Origin: Dehalococcoidia bacterium
GTDB lineage: Bacteria > Chloroflexota > Dehalococcoidia > SZUA-161 > SpSt-899
Direction of reading: 5' to 3'
NCBI GenBank assembly: GCA_023271485.1
Contig: JALPXT010000043.1
Coordinates: 1-11,299, forward strand
Length of the DNA stretch: 11,299 bases
The notes under the pieces are model-generated. The model did no database searches and had not been told where the DNA came from. It saw only the letters and a list, made by a program, of their open reading frames with translations. Position numbers and translations under genes: made by a program. Within the stretch, counting starts at the first letter, position 1, and every line of letters begins with the position of its first letter. This document shows positions 1-5,965 of the stretch, in pieces.

Positions 1-539
1 TTTAATATCCGCTCCTTCATCTCCACAACTGTAACTTCAGCCCCTCGCTTCACCAGCGCTTCAGTCACACTCACCCCGATGAGCCCGCCTCCGATGACTA
101 TCGCCCGATCATCCCGGTTAAGGGATTGGTCAATCGCCCGGGCGTCATCGAGGGTGGTAAAGGTAAAGACCCCCTTCCTCTCAATACCCTTTATCTGAGG
201 AACGATAGGAAGACCACCGGTGGCGAGGAGCAGCTTCTCCCAGGTAATTCTCTCTCCACTATCTAATTCAGCAGTGTGCTCGCCAATATCAAGTCGCTCC
301 ACCTTCCTGCTCAGGAGGGTATGAATATTGTTCTTCTCGTAGAAATCAGCCGGGCGAAACAGCATCCTCTCCAGGGAACACCTCTCGGCTAAATATTCCG
401 AGATAAGCGGCCGTGAATAGGCCGGATAGGGCTCATCAGAGATAATGATGATCGACCCTGCATTATCCACCTCGCGGATGGCCTCAGCGGCGGCGATGCC
501 CCCGGCGGAATTCCCTATAATCAGGTATTTGCTTCTCAC
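1..539 (-). CDS. FAD/NAD(P)-dependent pyridine nucleotide-disulfide oxidoreductase, N-terminal part
   Basis: Partial gene: the N-terminal 179 residues are visible and the C-terminus lies beyond base 1. The first residues read VRSKYLIIGNSAGGIAAAEA, an FAD-binding dinucleotide fold with GNSAGG in place of the usual GxGxxG. A PAYSRPLISEYLA segment follows at about residues 41-53, then the second Rossmann motif AIVIGGGLIG near residue 148 for NAD(P)H. This is the layout of rubredoxin-reductase/NirB-like and AorC-like flavoproteins, which pass electrons between NAD(P)H and an iron-sulfur or rubredoxin partner. No redox-active CxxxxC disulfide is present in the visible part, so it is not a lipoamide-dehydrogenase type. 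The GTG at 537-539 is chosen because it directly precedes the conserved first beta strand and no ATG lies upstream; its SD (GAGAAG) is weak. It follows hisH by 37 bp and probably shares the transcript that starts with the four-cluster ferredoxin, its likely electron partner. The substrate cannot be named. Confidence 0.85.
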   Translation of the reverse strand, partial: MRSKYLIIGNSAGGIAAAEAIREVDNAGSIIIISDEPYPAYSRPLISEYLAERCSLERMLFRPADFYEKNNIHTLLSRKVERLDIGEHTAELDSGERITWEKLLLATGGLPIVPQIKGIERKGVFTFTTLDDARAIDQSLNRDDRAIVIGGGLIGVSVTEALVKRGAEVTVVEMKERIL

Positions 540-554
540 TGTTTTCTTCTCGAT

Positions 555-570
555 CCCCGCCTTCGCGGGG
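555..570. repeat. REP-like GC-rich hairpin between hisH and the flavoprotein gene
   Basis: A perfect 6-bp inverted repeat, CCCCGC-CTTC-GCGGGG, lies in the 37-bp gap between the hisH stop and the next GTG start. Its core resembles the short 'CCCGCGAAAGCGGG' intergenic repeats dispersed in many bacterial genomes. There is no T-run on the minus strand, so it is not a good terminator. It could stabilise the upstream mRNA or lower expression of the downstream gene. Confidence 0.5.
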
Positions 571-576
571 ACAGGC

Positions 577-1197
577 TTAGACCTGCTTCCCTGCAAGCGC
601 CATCTTCAAAAAGTTAGAATACATCTTGAGCCCGAACTCCCCGCTCTTTTCGGGGTGAAATTGAGTTGCCACCAGGTTTCCTGTAGCAATTACACTGCAT
701 ATAGGAATGCCATAGTCAGTCTCACCGGCTACCAGCGATTCGTCATCCGGCTCTACATAGTAGCTATGAACAAAGTAGAAGTTGGCTCCATCTGGTATGC
801 CGCCAAACACTGGATGAGAAACCCGCTGCTTGACCTGGTTCCACCCCATGTGAGGAATCTTCAGCCCTGAGGGCAGCTTTCTTACCGGTCCTGGAATGGC
901 ACCGAGGCACTCGTGCCATCCTCCCTCTTCGGTGCCGGTAAACAGGACCTGCAGACCGATACACACCCCGAAGAAGGGGCGACCGTCGGCGATGAACTCT
1001 CGAATAGGACCAGCCAACCCCAGTCTCCGAAGACTTTCCATCGTATCAGCGGCAGCGCCAACACCGGGCAGGATAACTGCCTGGGCACTGAGCACCTCAT
1101 CGGGGCTAGTGGTTATCCTGGGCTGGCAGCCCAGTCTGGTGACAGCATTGAGCACGCTGCGCAGATTGCCGGCGCCATAATCAATTATTGCGATCAT
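577..1197 (-). CDS. hisH: Imidazole glycerol phosphate synthase subunit HisH (glutamine amidotransferase)
   Basis: A 206-residue class I glutamine amidotransferase, the usual size for HisH. It hydrolyses glutamine and delivers ammonia to HisF, which makes imidazole-glycerol phosphate and AICAR in histidine biosynthesis. It starts MIAIIDYGAGNLRSV, with the oxyanion-strand PGVG at 44-47. The nucleophile is Cys79 in GVCIGLQ, and His181 and Glu183 in QFHPEKSG complete the triad. The HisH-typical PHMGWN (115-120) and YFVHSYY (141-147) are intact, so it looks catalytically normal. The start is the ATG overlapping the stop of the ferredoxin gene (ATGA, 4 bp), which implies translational coupling; there is no strong SD. 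An in-frame extension upstream of this ATG is only an out-of-frame reading of the ferredoxin gene. The setting is odd: no hisF or hisA is visible, and it is flanked by two redox proteins. Confidence 0.95.
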   Translation of the reverse strand: MIAIIDYGAGNLRSVLNAVTRLGCQPRITTSPDEVLSAQAVILPGVGAAADTMESLRRLGLAGPIREFIADGRPFFGVCIGLQVLFTGTEEGGWHECLGAIPGPVRKLPSGLKIPHMGWNQVKQRVSHPVFGGIPDGANFYFVHSYYVEPDDESLVAGETDYGIPICSVIATGNLVATQFHPEKSGEFGLKMYSNFLKMALAGKQV

Positions 1198-1664
1198 TTT
1201 CGGGCTAGAACGTCCTCTTCGGTCTCTGCGTATAGCAGCGCTTCGTTCGGACAATTGACGACGCACACCGGCATATCCTCCCCTGTGCAGAGGTCGCATT
1301 TGACGATCCTTCCCCGGTATGTGTCCTGCCTTATTGCACCAAATGGGCAGACTGCGATGCAGGTCCAGCAACCGATACACTTCTCCTCATCCACAGTGAC
1401 GATCCCGCTCTCGGGATCCCTCCGCTGGGCTCCGGTAAGGCATGCATGGATACAGGGGGCTTCAGCGCAATGGCAGCATTTTACGGCCAAGGAAATGGTC
1501 TCCCTTACCTCAACCACCAAACGCGGCAACGGTCGGGGGGATTCCTTCTTGAATGCCTTGATTATGTCCCTGGAGTGTGAGTGCCCGACCTGGCAGTACA
1601 CCTCACAGAGGCGGCAGCCGATGCAAACCTGTTCCTTGATGTAAATCCTCTTCATCTGGATCAT
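1194..1664 (-). CDS. Four-cluster [4Fe-4S] ferredoxin-like electron-transfer protein (HycB/CooF/AorA type)
   Basis: A 156-residue soluble protein with 17 Cys and no signal peptide. Four ligand sets are visible: Cys14-17-20-24 (CIGCRLCEVYC), Cys63-66-71-75 (CCHCAEAPCIHAC), Cys96-99-102-106 (CIGCWTCIAVCP) and Cys123-126-134-138. Four [4Fe-4S] clusters in about 150 residues is the pattern of HycB, CooF, DmsB-like and AorA-type electron-transfer subunits. It is first in an operon with hisH and a flavoprotein, which fits passage of electrons from an oxidoreductase through this protein to the FAD protein. The AOR encoded about 4 kb away is a plausible donor; that is inference. Start choice: ATG at 1664 has a GGGGGAG SD 10 nt upstream. 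However, that ATG and SD lie in a palindromic 21-bp repeat, and the family-like N-terminus MKRIYIKEQVCIGC begins at the ATG at 1655, so 1655 is a real alternative. Confidence 0.88.
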   Translation of the reverse strand: MIQMKRIYIKEQVCIGCRLCEVYCQVGHSHSRDIIKAFKKESPRPLPRLVVEVRETISLAVKCCHCAEAPCIHACLTGAQRRDPESGIVTVDEEKCIGCWTCIAVCPFGAIRQDTYRGRIVKCDLCTGEDMPVCVVNCPNEALLYAETEEDVLARK

Positions 1665-1684
1665 CAGGGGGATTCTCCCCCTGA
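1664..1684. repeat. Perfect palindrome TCAGGGGG-N5-CCCCCTGA over the ferredoxin translation start
   Basis: Two 8-bp arms (1664-1671 and 1677-1684) surround ATTCT. In the transcript the hairpin would trap the SD of the ferredoxin gene. Part of it belongs to a 21-bp sequence (minus strand, 1659-1679) that occurs identically on the plus strand at 8292-8312. Confidence 0.7.
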
Positions 1685-1716
1685 AACCCCCTAAAAAGCG
1701 GTCATGCGTGGGATTT

Positions 1717-1746
1717 TTAAAGGAGATTCGCCCCTTTACAGGGCAT
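1717..1746 (-). CDS. Possible 9-residue upstream ORF in the ferredoxin-operon leader
   Basis: ATG-to-TAA reading MPCKGANLL, preceded by GGAGGG 7 nt upstream of the ATG, which is better placed than the SD of the structural gene. It lies 52 nt upstream of the ferredoxin start, in the ~135-nt leader. It may be a leader peptide or chance; nothing else supports expression. Confidence 0.2.
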   Translation of the reverse strand: MPCKGANLL

Positions 1747-1781
1747 ACCCCGTCCCTCCAGGCCTGGTGCCTTACGGCTAG

Positions 1782-1797
1782 CGGTAACCGTTTACCG
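1782..1797. promoter_or_regulatory. Inverted repeat CGGTAA-N4-TTACCG just downstream of the -10 box
   Basis: Perfect 6-bp arms separated by CCGT, placed where transcription initiation and the first bases of the transcript are expected. The position fits an operator for a dimeric repressor. The regulator is unknown. Confidence 0.4.
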
Positions 1798-1804
1798 TAT
1801 ACTT

Positions 1805-1833
1805 ATGATAACACACCCTTGTTGCGATGTCAA
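1805..1833 (-). promoter_or_regulatory. Sigma-70-type promoter of the ferredoxin-hisH-flavoprotein operon
   Basis: On the minus strand TTGACA (1828-1833, six of six) is followed after exactly 17 bp by TATCAT (1805-1810, five of six). The expected start is near 1798, giving a leader of about 135 nt. It lies between the glnA terminator and the ferredoxin gene, so this operon is probably separate from glnA. Confidence 0.75.
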
Positions 1834-1856
1834 TGCCTTTTCGCCGGAGGTCGCCA

Positions 1857-1883
1857 GCCCCATGACATACCATTTCATGGGGC
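1857..1883. promoter_or_regulatory. 9-bp inverted repeat upstream of the -35 box
   Basis: GCCCCATGA (1857-1865) and TCATGGGGC (1875-1883) are perfect arms with a 9-nt spacer, centred near -72 of the promoter at 1805-1833. There is no T-run on either side, so a terminator role is unlikely. The position suits an activator site. Confidence 0.35.
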
Positions 1884-1922
1884 GTGCAGTTAGAGGGTGG
1901 GACGTCCTGCAACATGTTGCGC

Positions 1923-1946
1923 AAAAGAGCGGCAACGATTTGCCGC
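1923..1946 (-). terminator. Rho-independent terminator of glnA
   Basis: On the minus strand a GCGGCAA-ATCG-TTGCCGC hairpin (7-bp stem, 4-nt loop) is followed by TCTTTT. It lies 26 nt after the glnA stop codon and ahead of the next promoter. Confidence 0.65.
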
Positions 1947-1972
1947 GGAGAGCGATGAGGGGGGATCAAAAC

Positions 1973-3313
1973 CTAAAGTATCGGCAGGTACCTCTTCAGT
2001 TCATAGTCGGTCACCTGCGTTCGGTATTGATCCCACTCGATCTTCTTGTTCCTGATAAAGTTTTCGAAGACGTGGTCGCCGAGTGCCTCTCGCACCACCT
2101 CGCTTTTCTCGGTGAGCAGTATCGCCTCCAACAAGCTGGCCGGCAGGGTGCCGATACCCCTCTTAGCTCTTTCCTCCTCGGTCATCTCGTAGACGTTCTC
2201 CGATACCGGATCGGGCGCCGCGTATCCTTTTTCTATCCCCCTCAGCCCGGCGGCAAGCATGACGCTGAAGGCCAGATAAGGGTTACACACCGGGTCAGGG
2301 GATCTGAATTCTATTCGGGCAGCCGTCTCCCTCCCCGGCTGATACTCCGGAATCCGGATCAGATCGGCCCGGTTCCTTCGCGCCCAGGATAGATACACCG
2401 GCGCCTCATAACCGGGAACCAGCCTCTTGTAGGAATTGACCCACTGATTGGTGACCGAGGTGATCTCCGGGGCATGCTTGAGCAGGCCAGCTATATAGCG
2501 CCTGGCCGTCTCAGAGAGGTGATACTCATCGTTTTTGTCGAAGAAGGCATTCCGGTCACCGGTGAACAGCGACTGGTGGACGTGCATGCCATTGCCATTG
2601 ATTCCGAAAACAGGCTTCGGCATGAAGGTGGCGTATACGCCGTGTTGCAGGGCTATTTGCTTGACCACCAGGCGATAGGTCATCACGTTGTCCGCCATGG
2701 TGAGTGCATCGGCATATCTCATATCTATCTCATGCTGACTGGGGGCAACCTCGTGATGGCAATATTCTATGCTAATACCCATCTTCTCGAGGGTGAGAAC
2801 CGTGTCTCTTCTCAAATCGTTGGCTGCGTCAAGCGGGGTCATGTCGAAATACCCCCCTTGATCGAGCATCTCCGTTCCGCAGGAATCCCTGAAATAGAAG
2901 AATTCCAGCTCCGGGCCGACATTGAAGGCAAATCCCAGATCGGCAGCCCGTTTGAGATTCTGTTTCAGCACGTACCGGGGATCGCCTTCAAAAGGTTCGC
3001 CTCCCGGCATCAAGATATCACAGAACATCCGTGCCACGGTACTGTGGTCTCTTGGCCTCCAGGGGAGCATCCGGAAGGTGGCGGGATCGGGCATGGCGAT
3101 CATATCGCTCTCATCGATTCGGGCAAATCCCTCAATGGAGGAGCCATCGAAGCCCATACCCTGGTTCAGCGCAGTCTCCAGTTCCTCAACCATGATGGAG
3201 AAGCTCTTAAGAAACCCCAGAATGTCAGTAAACCACATCCGGATGAACTTTACATCGTGCTCCCGGGCCATCTTGAGTACATTATCCTTTGCCTCTTCCC
3301 TATGAGCTGTCAT
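1973..3313 (-). CDS. glnA: Glutamine synthetase, type I-alpha
   Basis: A 446-residue cytoplasmic enzyme that makes glutamine from glutamate, ammonia and ATP. Visible signatures are the GFDGSSIEGF loop (54-63), metal-ligand glutamates in GPELEF (133-138) and the HHEVAPSQHEID region (186-197). These are followed by GINGNGMHVHQSL (237-249), NSYKRLVPGYEAPVYLSW (293-310) and RIEFRSPDPVCNPYLAF (333-349). The NGNG segment has Asn where GSI enzymes usually have Ser. The size and the NVYEMTEEER segment, without the GSI-beta insertion and its adenylylated-Tyr loop, point to the GSI-alpha class, usually controlled by feedback or repression rather than adenylylation. The ATG at 3313 is chosen because AAGGGGGAAAGG precedes it directly; an in-frame TTG at 3334 would place that SD inside the gene. 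It follows trpS by 43 bp, with no clear promoter between them, and ends at a terminator. Confidence 0.95.
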   Translation of the reverse strand: MTAHREEAKDNVLKMAREHDVKFIRMWFTDILGFLKSFSIMVEELETALNQGMGFDGSSIEGFARIDESDMIAMPDPATFRMLPWRPRDHSTVARMFCDILMPGGEPFEGDPRYVLKQNLKRAADLGFAFNVGPELEFFYFRDSCGTEMLDQGGYFDMTPLDAANDLRRDTVLTLEKMGISIEYCHHEVAPSQHEIDMRYADALTMADNVMTYRLVVKQIALQHGVYATFMPKPVFGINGNGMHVHQSLFTGDRNAFFDKNDEYHLSETARRYIAGLLKHAPEITSVTNQWVNSYKRLVPGYEAPVYLSWARRNRADLIRIPEYQPGRETAARIEFRSPDPVCNPYLAFSVMLAAGLRGIEKGYAAPDPVSENVYEMTEEERAKRGIGTLPASLLEAILLTEKSEVVREALGDHVFENFIRNKKIEWDQYRTQVTDYELKRYLPIL

Positions 3314-3356
3314 ATCCCTTTCCCCCTTTATCAATATCTTACCACATCGCCGGTAC

Positions 3357-4325
3357 TCATAGCAGGCACATCTTCTCTTTTACTTCTCTAAGGGTCTCCT
3401 TCGCTATCACGCCGGCCCGACCGGCGCCATCGGCGAGAACCTCCTCCACATAATCAATGGTAATCGCCGCCCGCCTCTCTCGAAAGGGTTCCAGAGCCCT
3501 GTTTATTCCTTTCGCCAGGAGTTTCTTGCAGTCCACGCATCCGATGGCTGCGGAGCGGCACTGCTCGGCGATCAAATCCCGCTGGTCCGGATTATAGAAG
3601 CTGTGCAGTGTATAGATATTGCAGACATCGGGATGGCCAGGGTCGTTGCGGTAGCGGCGCGCCGGATCGGTGAAGGCGCTCATTATCCGTCTCTCCGTCT
3701 CCTGGGGCGATGCCGCCAGCTCAATGTGATTATCCAGGCTCTTGCTCATCTTGCTGACCCCGTCCAGTCCCAGCACTAGCGGATAGGTGGTGAGCTTAGT
3801 CTGGGGCTCCGGAAAGACGGGGCCAAAGAGATTGTTGAATCGCCGCACGATCTCGCGTGCCAATTCCAGATGGCTCAACTGATCCTCTCCGACGGGGACG
3901 GTGTCCGCCTTGTAGAGAACGATGTCCGCCGTCTGCAGCACCGGATAGCCCACGAGTCCGTAATTCACGTTATCAGGCTGCATTCTGGCCTTTTCCTTAA
4001 AGGTGGGGACCCGAAGCAACCAGCCCAGGGGAGTGACCATGCTGAGCAGGGTATGCAGTTCCATGACCTGGGGAACGTGGGACTGAACGAAGAGGATGCT
4101 CCTTTGAGGATCGAGCCCGGCAGCCAGCCAATCGAGCGTCATCTCACGAATGTTGCCTTGCATCTGTGTGACATCCTCCATGGAAATGAGCGCATGAATG
4201 TCAACGATACAGTAGATGCATTCGTGCTCCTCCTGGAGCTTCACATAGTTCTGGATCGCTCCCAGATAATTCCCGATGTGCTGCCTTCCTGTTGGCCTGG
4301 CGCCGGAAAATACTCGACCTTTCAT
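3357..4325 (-). CDS. trpS: Tryptophanyl-tRNA synthetase
   Basis: A 322-residue class I aminoacyl-tRNA synthetase, normal length for bacterial TrpRS, which charges tRNA-Trp in the cytoplasm. The HIGH-type motif is PTGRQHIGN (11-19) and the class I lysine loop is KMSKS (192-196). DIHAL, PVGEDQLSHLELAREI (144-159) and the NYGLVGYPVLQTADIVLYKAD region (121-141) are the family's tryptophan- and tRNA-site segments. The start ATG has GAGGAG 7 nt upstream. The gene lies 19 bp after the ThiF-like gene and 43 bp before glnA, so the three probably share a transcript, although they have no obvious common role. Nothing in it looks damaged. Confidence 0.96.
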   Translation of the reverse strand: MKGRVFSGARPTGRQHIGNYLGAIQNYVKLQEEHECIYCIVDIHALISMEDVTQMQGNIREMTLDWLAAGLDPQRSILFVQSHVPQVMELHTLLSMVTPLGWLLRVPTFKEKARMQPDNVNYGLVGYPVLQTADIVLYKADTVPVGEDQLSHLELAREIVRRFNNLFGPVFPEPQTKLTTYPLVLGLDGVSKMSKSLDNHIELAASPQETERRIMSAFTDPARRYRNDPGHPDVCNIYTLHSFYNPDQRDLIAEQCRSAAIGCVDCKKLLAKGINRALEPFRERRAAITIDYVEEVLADGAGRAGVIAKETLREVKEKMCLL

Positions 4326-4344
4326 AACGTCTCCTCTTTTCGTC

Positions 4345-5190
4345 CTATATCCCCGGACGAATTACGTCCATAATGCCTGCCTCGGCGTCTATCAGCAGCA
4401 ACCGATGGCGCAGCGGTTCGCCGATACCTGCCAGAATCTTTATCACCTCCTGTGCCTGCCAGGAGGCGACCATCATGGGAGTGGCAGTGGGGCAACCCAG
4501 TTCGACCTCAATCCCCCGCTCAGGCACCTCTCCTCGCCCGTAGAGCGCGTAGAGACCCTCATCGCCGGGGAAGATGGTCATCACCTGCCCTACCATGCCG
4601 CCGATGGCCCCATGCACCAGGGGAATGCCTTGCCTCCGGGCTTCCTCCTGCAGCATGATGCGGGTGGGCAAGCGATCCAGGGCATCCACCACCACATCGG
4701 AGCCCTCCAGAAGCCGCGGCAGGTTCTCCGGGGTGGCTTCGACTGCGTGGCCTACCACCTCCACGGCTGAGTTAATGCCGGCCACGCGGGCCCCGGCCGC
4801 CTGCACCTTAGAAGAGCCCAGGTTCGACTCGGTGGCAAACATCTGGCGATTTAGATTATGGTCAACGAACGCATCGCCATCTATGAGGACCAACCGCCCT
4901 ACCCCGACGCGGGCCAGCGCCTCCACAACGTAACCCCCCAGTCCACCCAGGCCTACCACGGCCACGGTGGATCGCAGGAGCCGGGCCTGTCCATCCCAAC
5001 CCACCGTCCCCAGGTTGCGCAGGTAGCGACGGGGCAACACACAAGCCTCCAGAGCGGCCAGCTCCACCTCCTTGAGGGAGAGTCCCAACTCGCTCGACAA
5101 GACTTTGACCTGCTCCAGAGAGATGACCTCGATATCTCCCTCTACCTCGGCCAGCATCCTTATCCGCTCTTGCAGCCTATCTTTGCTCAT
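4345..5190 (-). CDS. ThiF/MoeB/HesA-family E1-like adenylyltransferase
   Basis: A 281-residue member of the E1-like superfamily. These enzymes adenylate the C-terminal Gly-Gly of MoaD/ThiS-type proteins so that sulfur can be loaded. The Rossmann motif VVGLGGLGG is at 78-86, followed by DGDAFVDHNLNRQ (104-116), Lys128 in SKVQ, and VVDALDRLPTR (167-177), the counterpart of DxxDNxxTR. A helical extension of about 60 residues precedes the catalytic domain. There are only two Cys (50 and 233, in LGCPTATP), so the four-Cys zinc site of MoeB is absent; this points to a HesA-like or AOR-associated branch. The context, directly after two MoaD-like genes and an AOR, suggests activation of a MoaD-type carrier for tungstopterin synthesis. 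Start: the ATG at 5190 matches where the protein-like sequence begins, but it has a poor SD. A GTG at 5259 would add 23 low-complexity residues. Confidence 0.88.
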   Translation of the reverse strand: MSKDRLQERIRMLAEVEGDIEVISLEQVKVLSSELGLSLKEVELAALEACVLPRRYLRNLGTVGWDGQARLLRSTVAVVGLGGLGGYVVEALARVGVGRLVLIDGDAFVDHNLNRQMFATESNLGSSKVQAAGARVAGINSAVEVVGHAVEATPENLPRLLEGSDVVVDALDRLPTRIMLQEEARRQGIPLVHGAIGGMVGQVMTIFPGDEGLYALYGRGEVPERGIEVELGCPTATPMMVASWQAQEVIKILAGIGEPLRHRLLLIDAEAGIMDVIRPGI

Positions 5191-5260
5191 GTGAAATTCG
5201 CCGCCGGCAAATACCCCGTTCCCAATGATGGTTTCATCCTGCCTGTAGCCTCGTGCCACT

Positions 5261-5310
5261 AACCATTCAGCGGTCTCTGTGCTCTCCGTGGTGAACGGTT
5301 ACCTCCGTTC
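5261..5310. repeat. Probable dispersed intergenic repeat with CTCTGTG units and flanking inverted repeats
   Basis: Between the MoaD-like and ThiF-like genes the plus strand carries CTCTGTG followed by CTCTCCGTG (5275-5290). It is bounded by AACCATTC (5261-5268) and GAACGGTT (5293-5300), inverted repeats with one mismatch. GAACGG-N6-CCGTTC (5293-5310) adds a 6-bp hairpin. CTCTGTG-rich short intergenic elements are common in environmental bacterial genomes; membership here is judged by resemblance only. Confidence 0.4.
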
Positions 5311-5317
5311 TTGAGTG

Positions 5318-5563
5318 CTATCCGCCACCAACGGGTGGAAAGATGCCCACCCGATCGCCATCAGCCAGGACATGGTCGAGATCACGGTAAATGCCGTTGA
5401 CGAAGACCGTCTTGACCACCTTGGCGGGGATGCCCAACACCTCCTCCAGGACACGTTTCGCCGTTGTTCCCTCGTCCACATTCAGGAATAAGGGCTCCCC
5501 CACCTTCAATTCAGGGCGATACCTTTTTAACGTGGCGTAAAGTCTGATCTCAATCTCGATCAC
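5318..5563 (-). CDS. MoaD/ThiS-family sulfur-carrier protein with C-terminal Gly-Gly-Gly
   Basis: An 81-residue ubiquitin-like beta-grasp protein. It starts with the strand IEIEIRLYATLKRY, carries VFVNGIYRDLDHVLADGDRVGIFPP, and ends VGGG. The terminal Gly-Gly is what an E1-like enzyme adenylates and sulfurates so that the carrier can supply dithiolene sulfur to molybdopterin or tungstopterin. The adjacent ThiF-like gene is the obvious activating partner and the AOR upstream the likely beneficiary. The start is the GTG at 5563, which overlaps the previous gene by 14 bp and has GTGAGG close upstream; longer in-frame starts only read the neighbour in another frame. One Gly more than the usual GG end is present. 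Ordinary MoaD for general Moco synthesis remains possible, but no moaE is in the window. Confidence 0.85.
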   Translation of the reverse strand: MIEIEIRLYATLKRYRPELKVGEPLFLNVDEGTTAKRVLEEVLGIPAKVVKTVFVNGIYRDLDHVLADGDRVGIFPPVGGG

Positions 5564-5849
5564 GGTCCTCACCAGCACCAGCCTTGCGAAAGTACCACTT
5601 ATAAAGCAGTTGCATATCATCCGGGAAGACACCCAGACGGTCATTGGCTCTCACCTGCCGCGTCTTTGCCGAATACTCACCGTTGAGAAAGATGTTGCTG
5701 CCAAGCTCTTCGCTTGGGATGCCGATGCGCTCGACGATGTCTTCGATAGTGTCTTCCTCCTCAACAGGGACGTAGATAACGGAATCTCGGGCAGGATTCT
5801 GGTTATCCGTGAAGCGGCGCAGCTTTCCGTAGAGGTGGACCTCAATCAC
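5550..5849 (-). CDS. MoaD/ThiS-like beta-grasp protein lacking the C-terminal Gly-Gly
   Basis: A 99-residue protein with the MoaD fold pattern: MIEVHLYGKLRRF as the first strand, then NIFLNGEYSAKTRQVRANDR and LGVFP. It aligns by eye with the 81-residue protein encoded next to it up to the GVFP/GIFP segment. Where the partner ends PPVGGG, this one continues DDMQLLYKWYFRKAGAGEDRDRD and stops, so it has no terminal Gly-Gly and cannot act as a standard thiocarboxylate carrier. It may be a structural or regulatory paralogue in AOR maturation; that is inference. The start is a GTG at 5849 with AGGAGAT about 6 nt upstream. The last residues (EDRDRD) arise from the overlap with the next gene, so the very end may be unconstrained. 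Confidence 0.8.
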   Translation of the reverse strand: MIEVHLYGKLRRFTDNQNPARDSVIYVPVEEEDTIEDIVERIGIPSEELGSNIFLNGEYSAKTRQVRANDRLGVFPDDMQLLYKWYFRKAGAGEDRDRD

Positions 5850-5884
5850 GGCTGATCTCCTTGAGAGGGGAGCTCCTGCCTCTA

Positions 5885-5913
5885 AGTATACCGAAGCTCC
5901 TATCAGAAGGCAA
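5885..5913 (-). promoter_or_regulatory. Candidate promoter of the MoaD-ThiF-trpS-glnA transcript
   Basis: On the minus strand TTGCCT (5908-5913, four of six) and TATACT (5885-5890, five of six) are 17 bp apart. They would start transcription near 5878, about 29 nt before the first MoaD-like start. The site directly follows the hairpin after the AOR gene, the usual terminator-promoter order. Confidence 0.4.
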
Positions 5914-5942
5914 ACCCCCCTTTGCTCCTGCGAGGGGGGGTT
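5913..5942 (-). terminator. GC-rich hairpin after the AOR gene, probable terminator or attenuator
   Basis: AACCCCCC (5913-5920) pairs with GGGGGGTT (5935-5942) in an 8-bp stem around a 14-nt loop, 23 bp after the AOR stop. On the minus strand the stem runs into TTTGCCTTCT, a weak T-rich tail. Partial read-through into the MoaD-like genes seems likely. Confidence 0.45.
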
Positions 5943-5965
5943 GCTCTTCCGGGCTATGATTTAGC

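Noticed and set aside
2474..3391. A 305-codon open frame antisense to glnA
   Set aside because: It mirrors a well-conserved glutamine synthetase and has no family motifs or clear start context.
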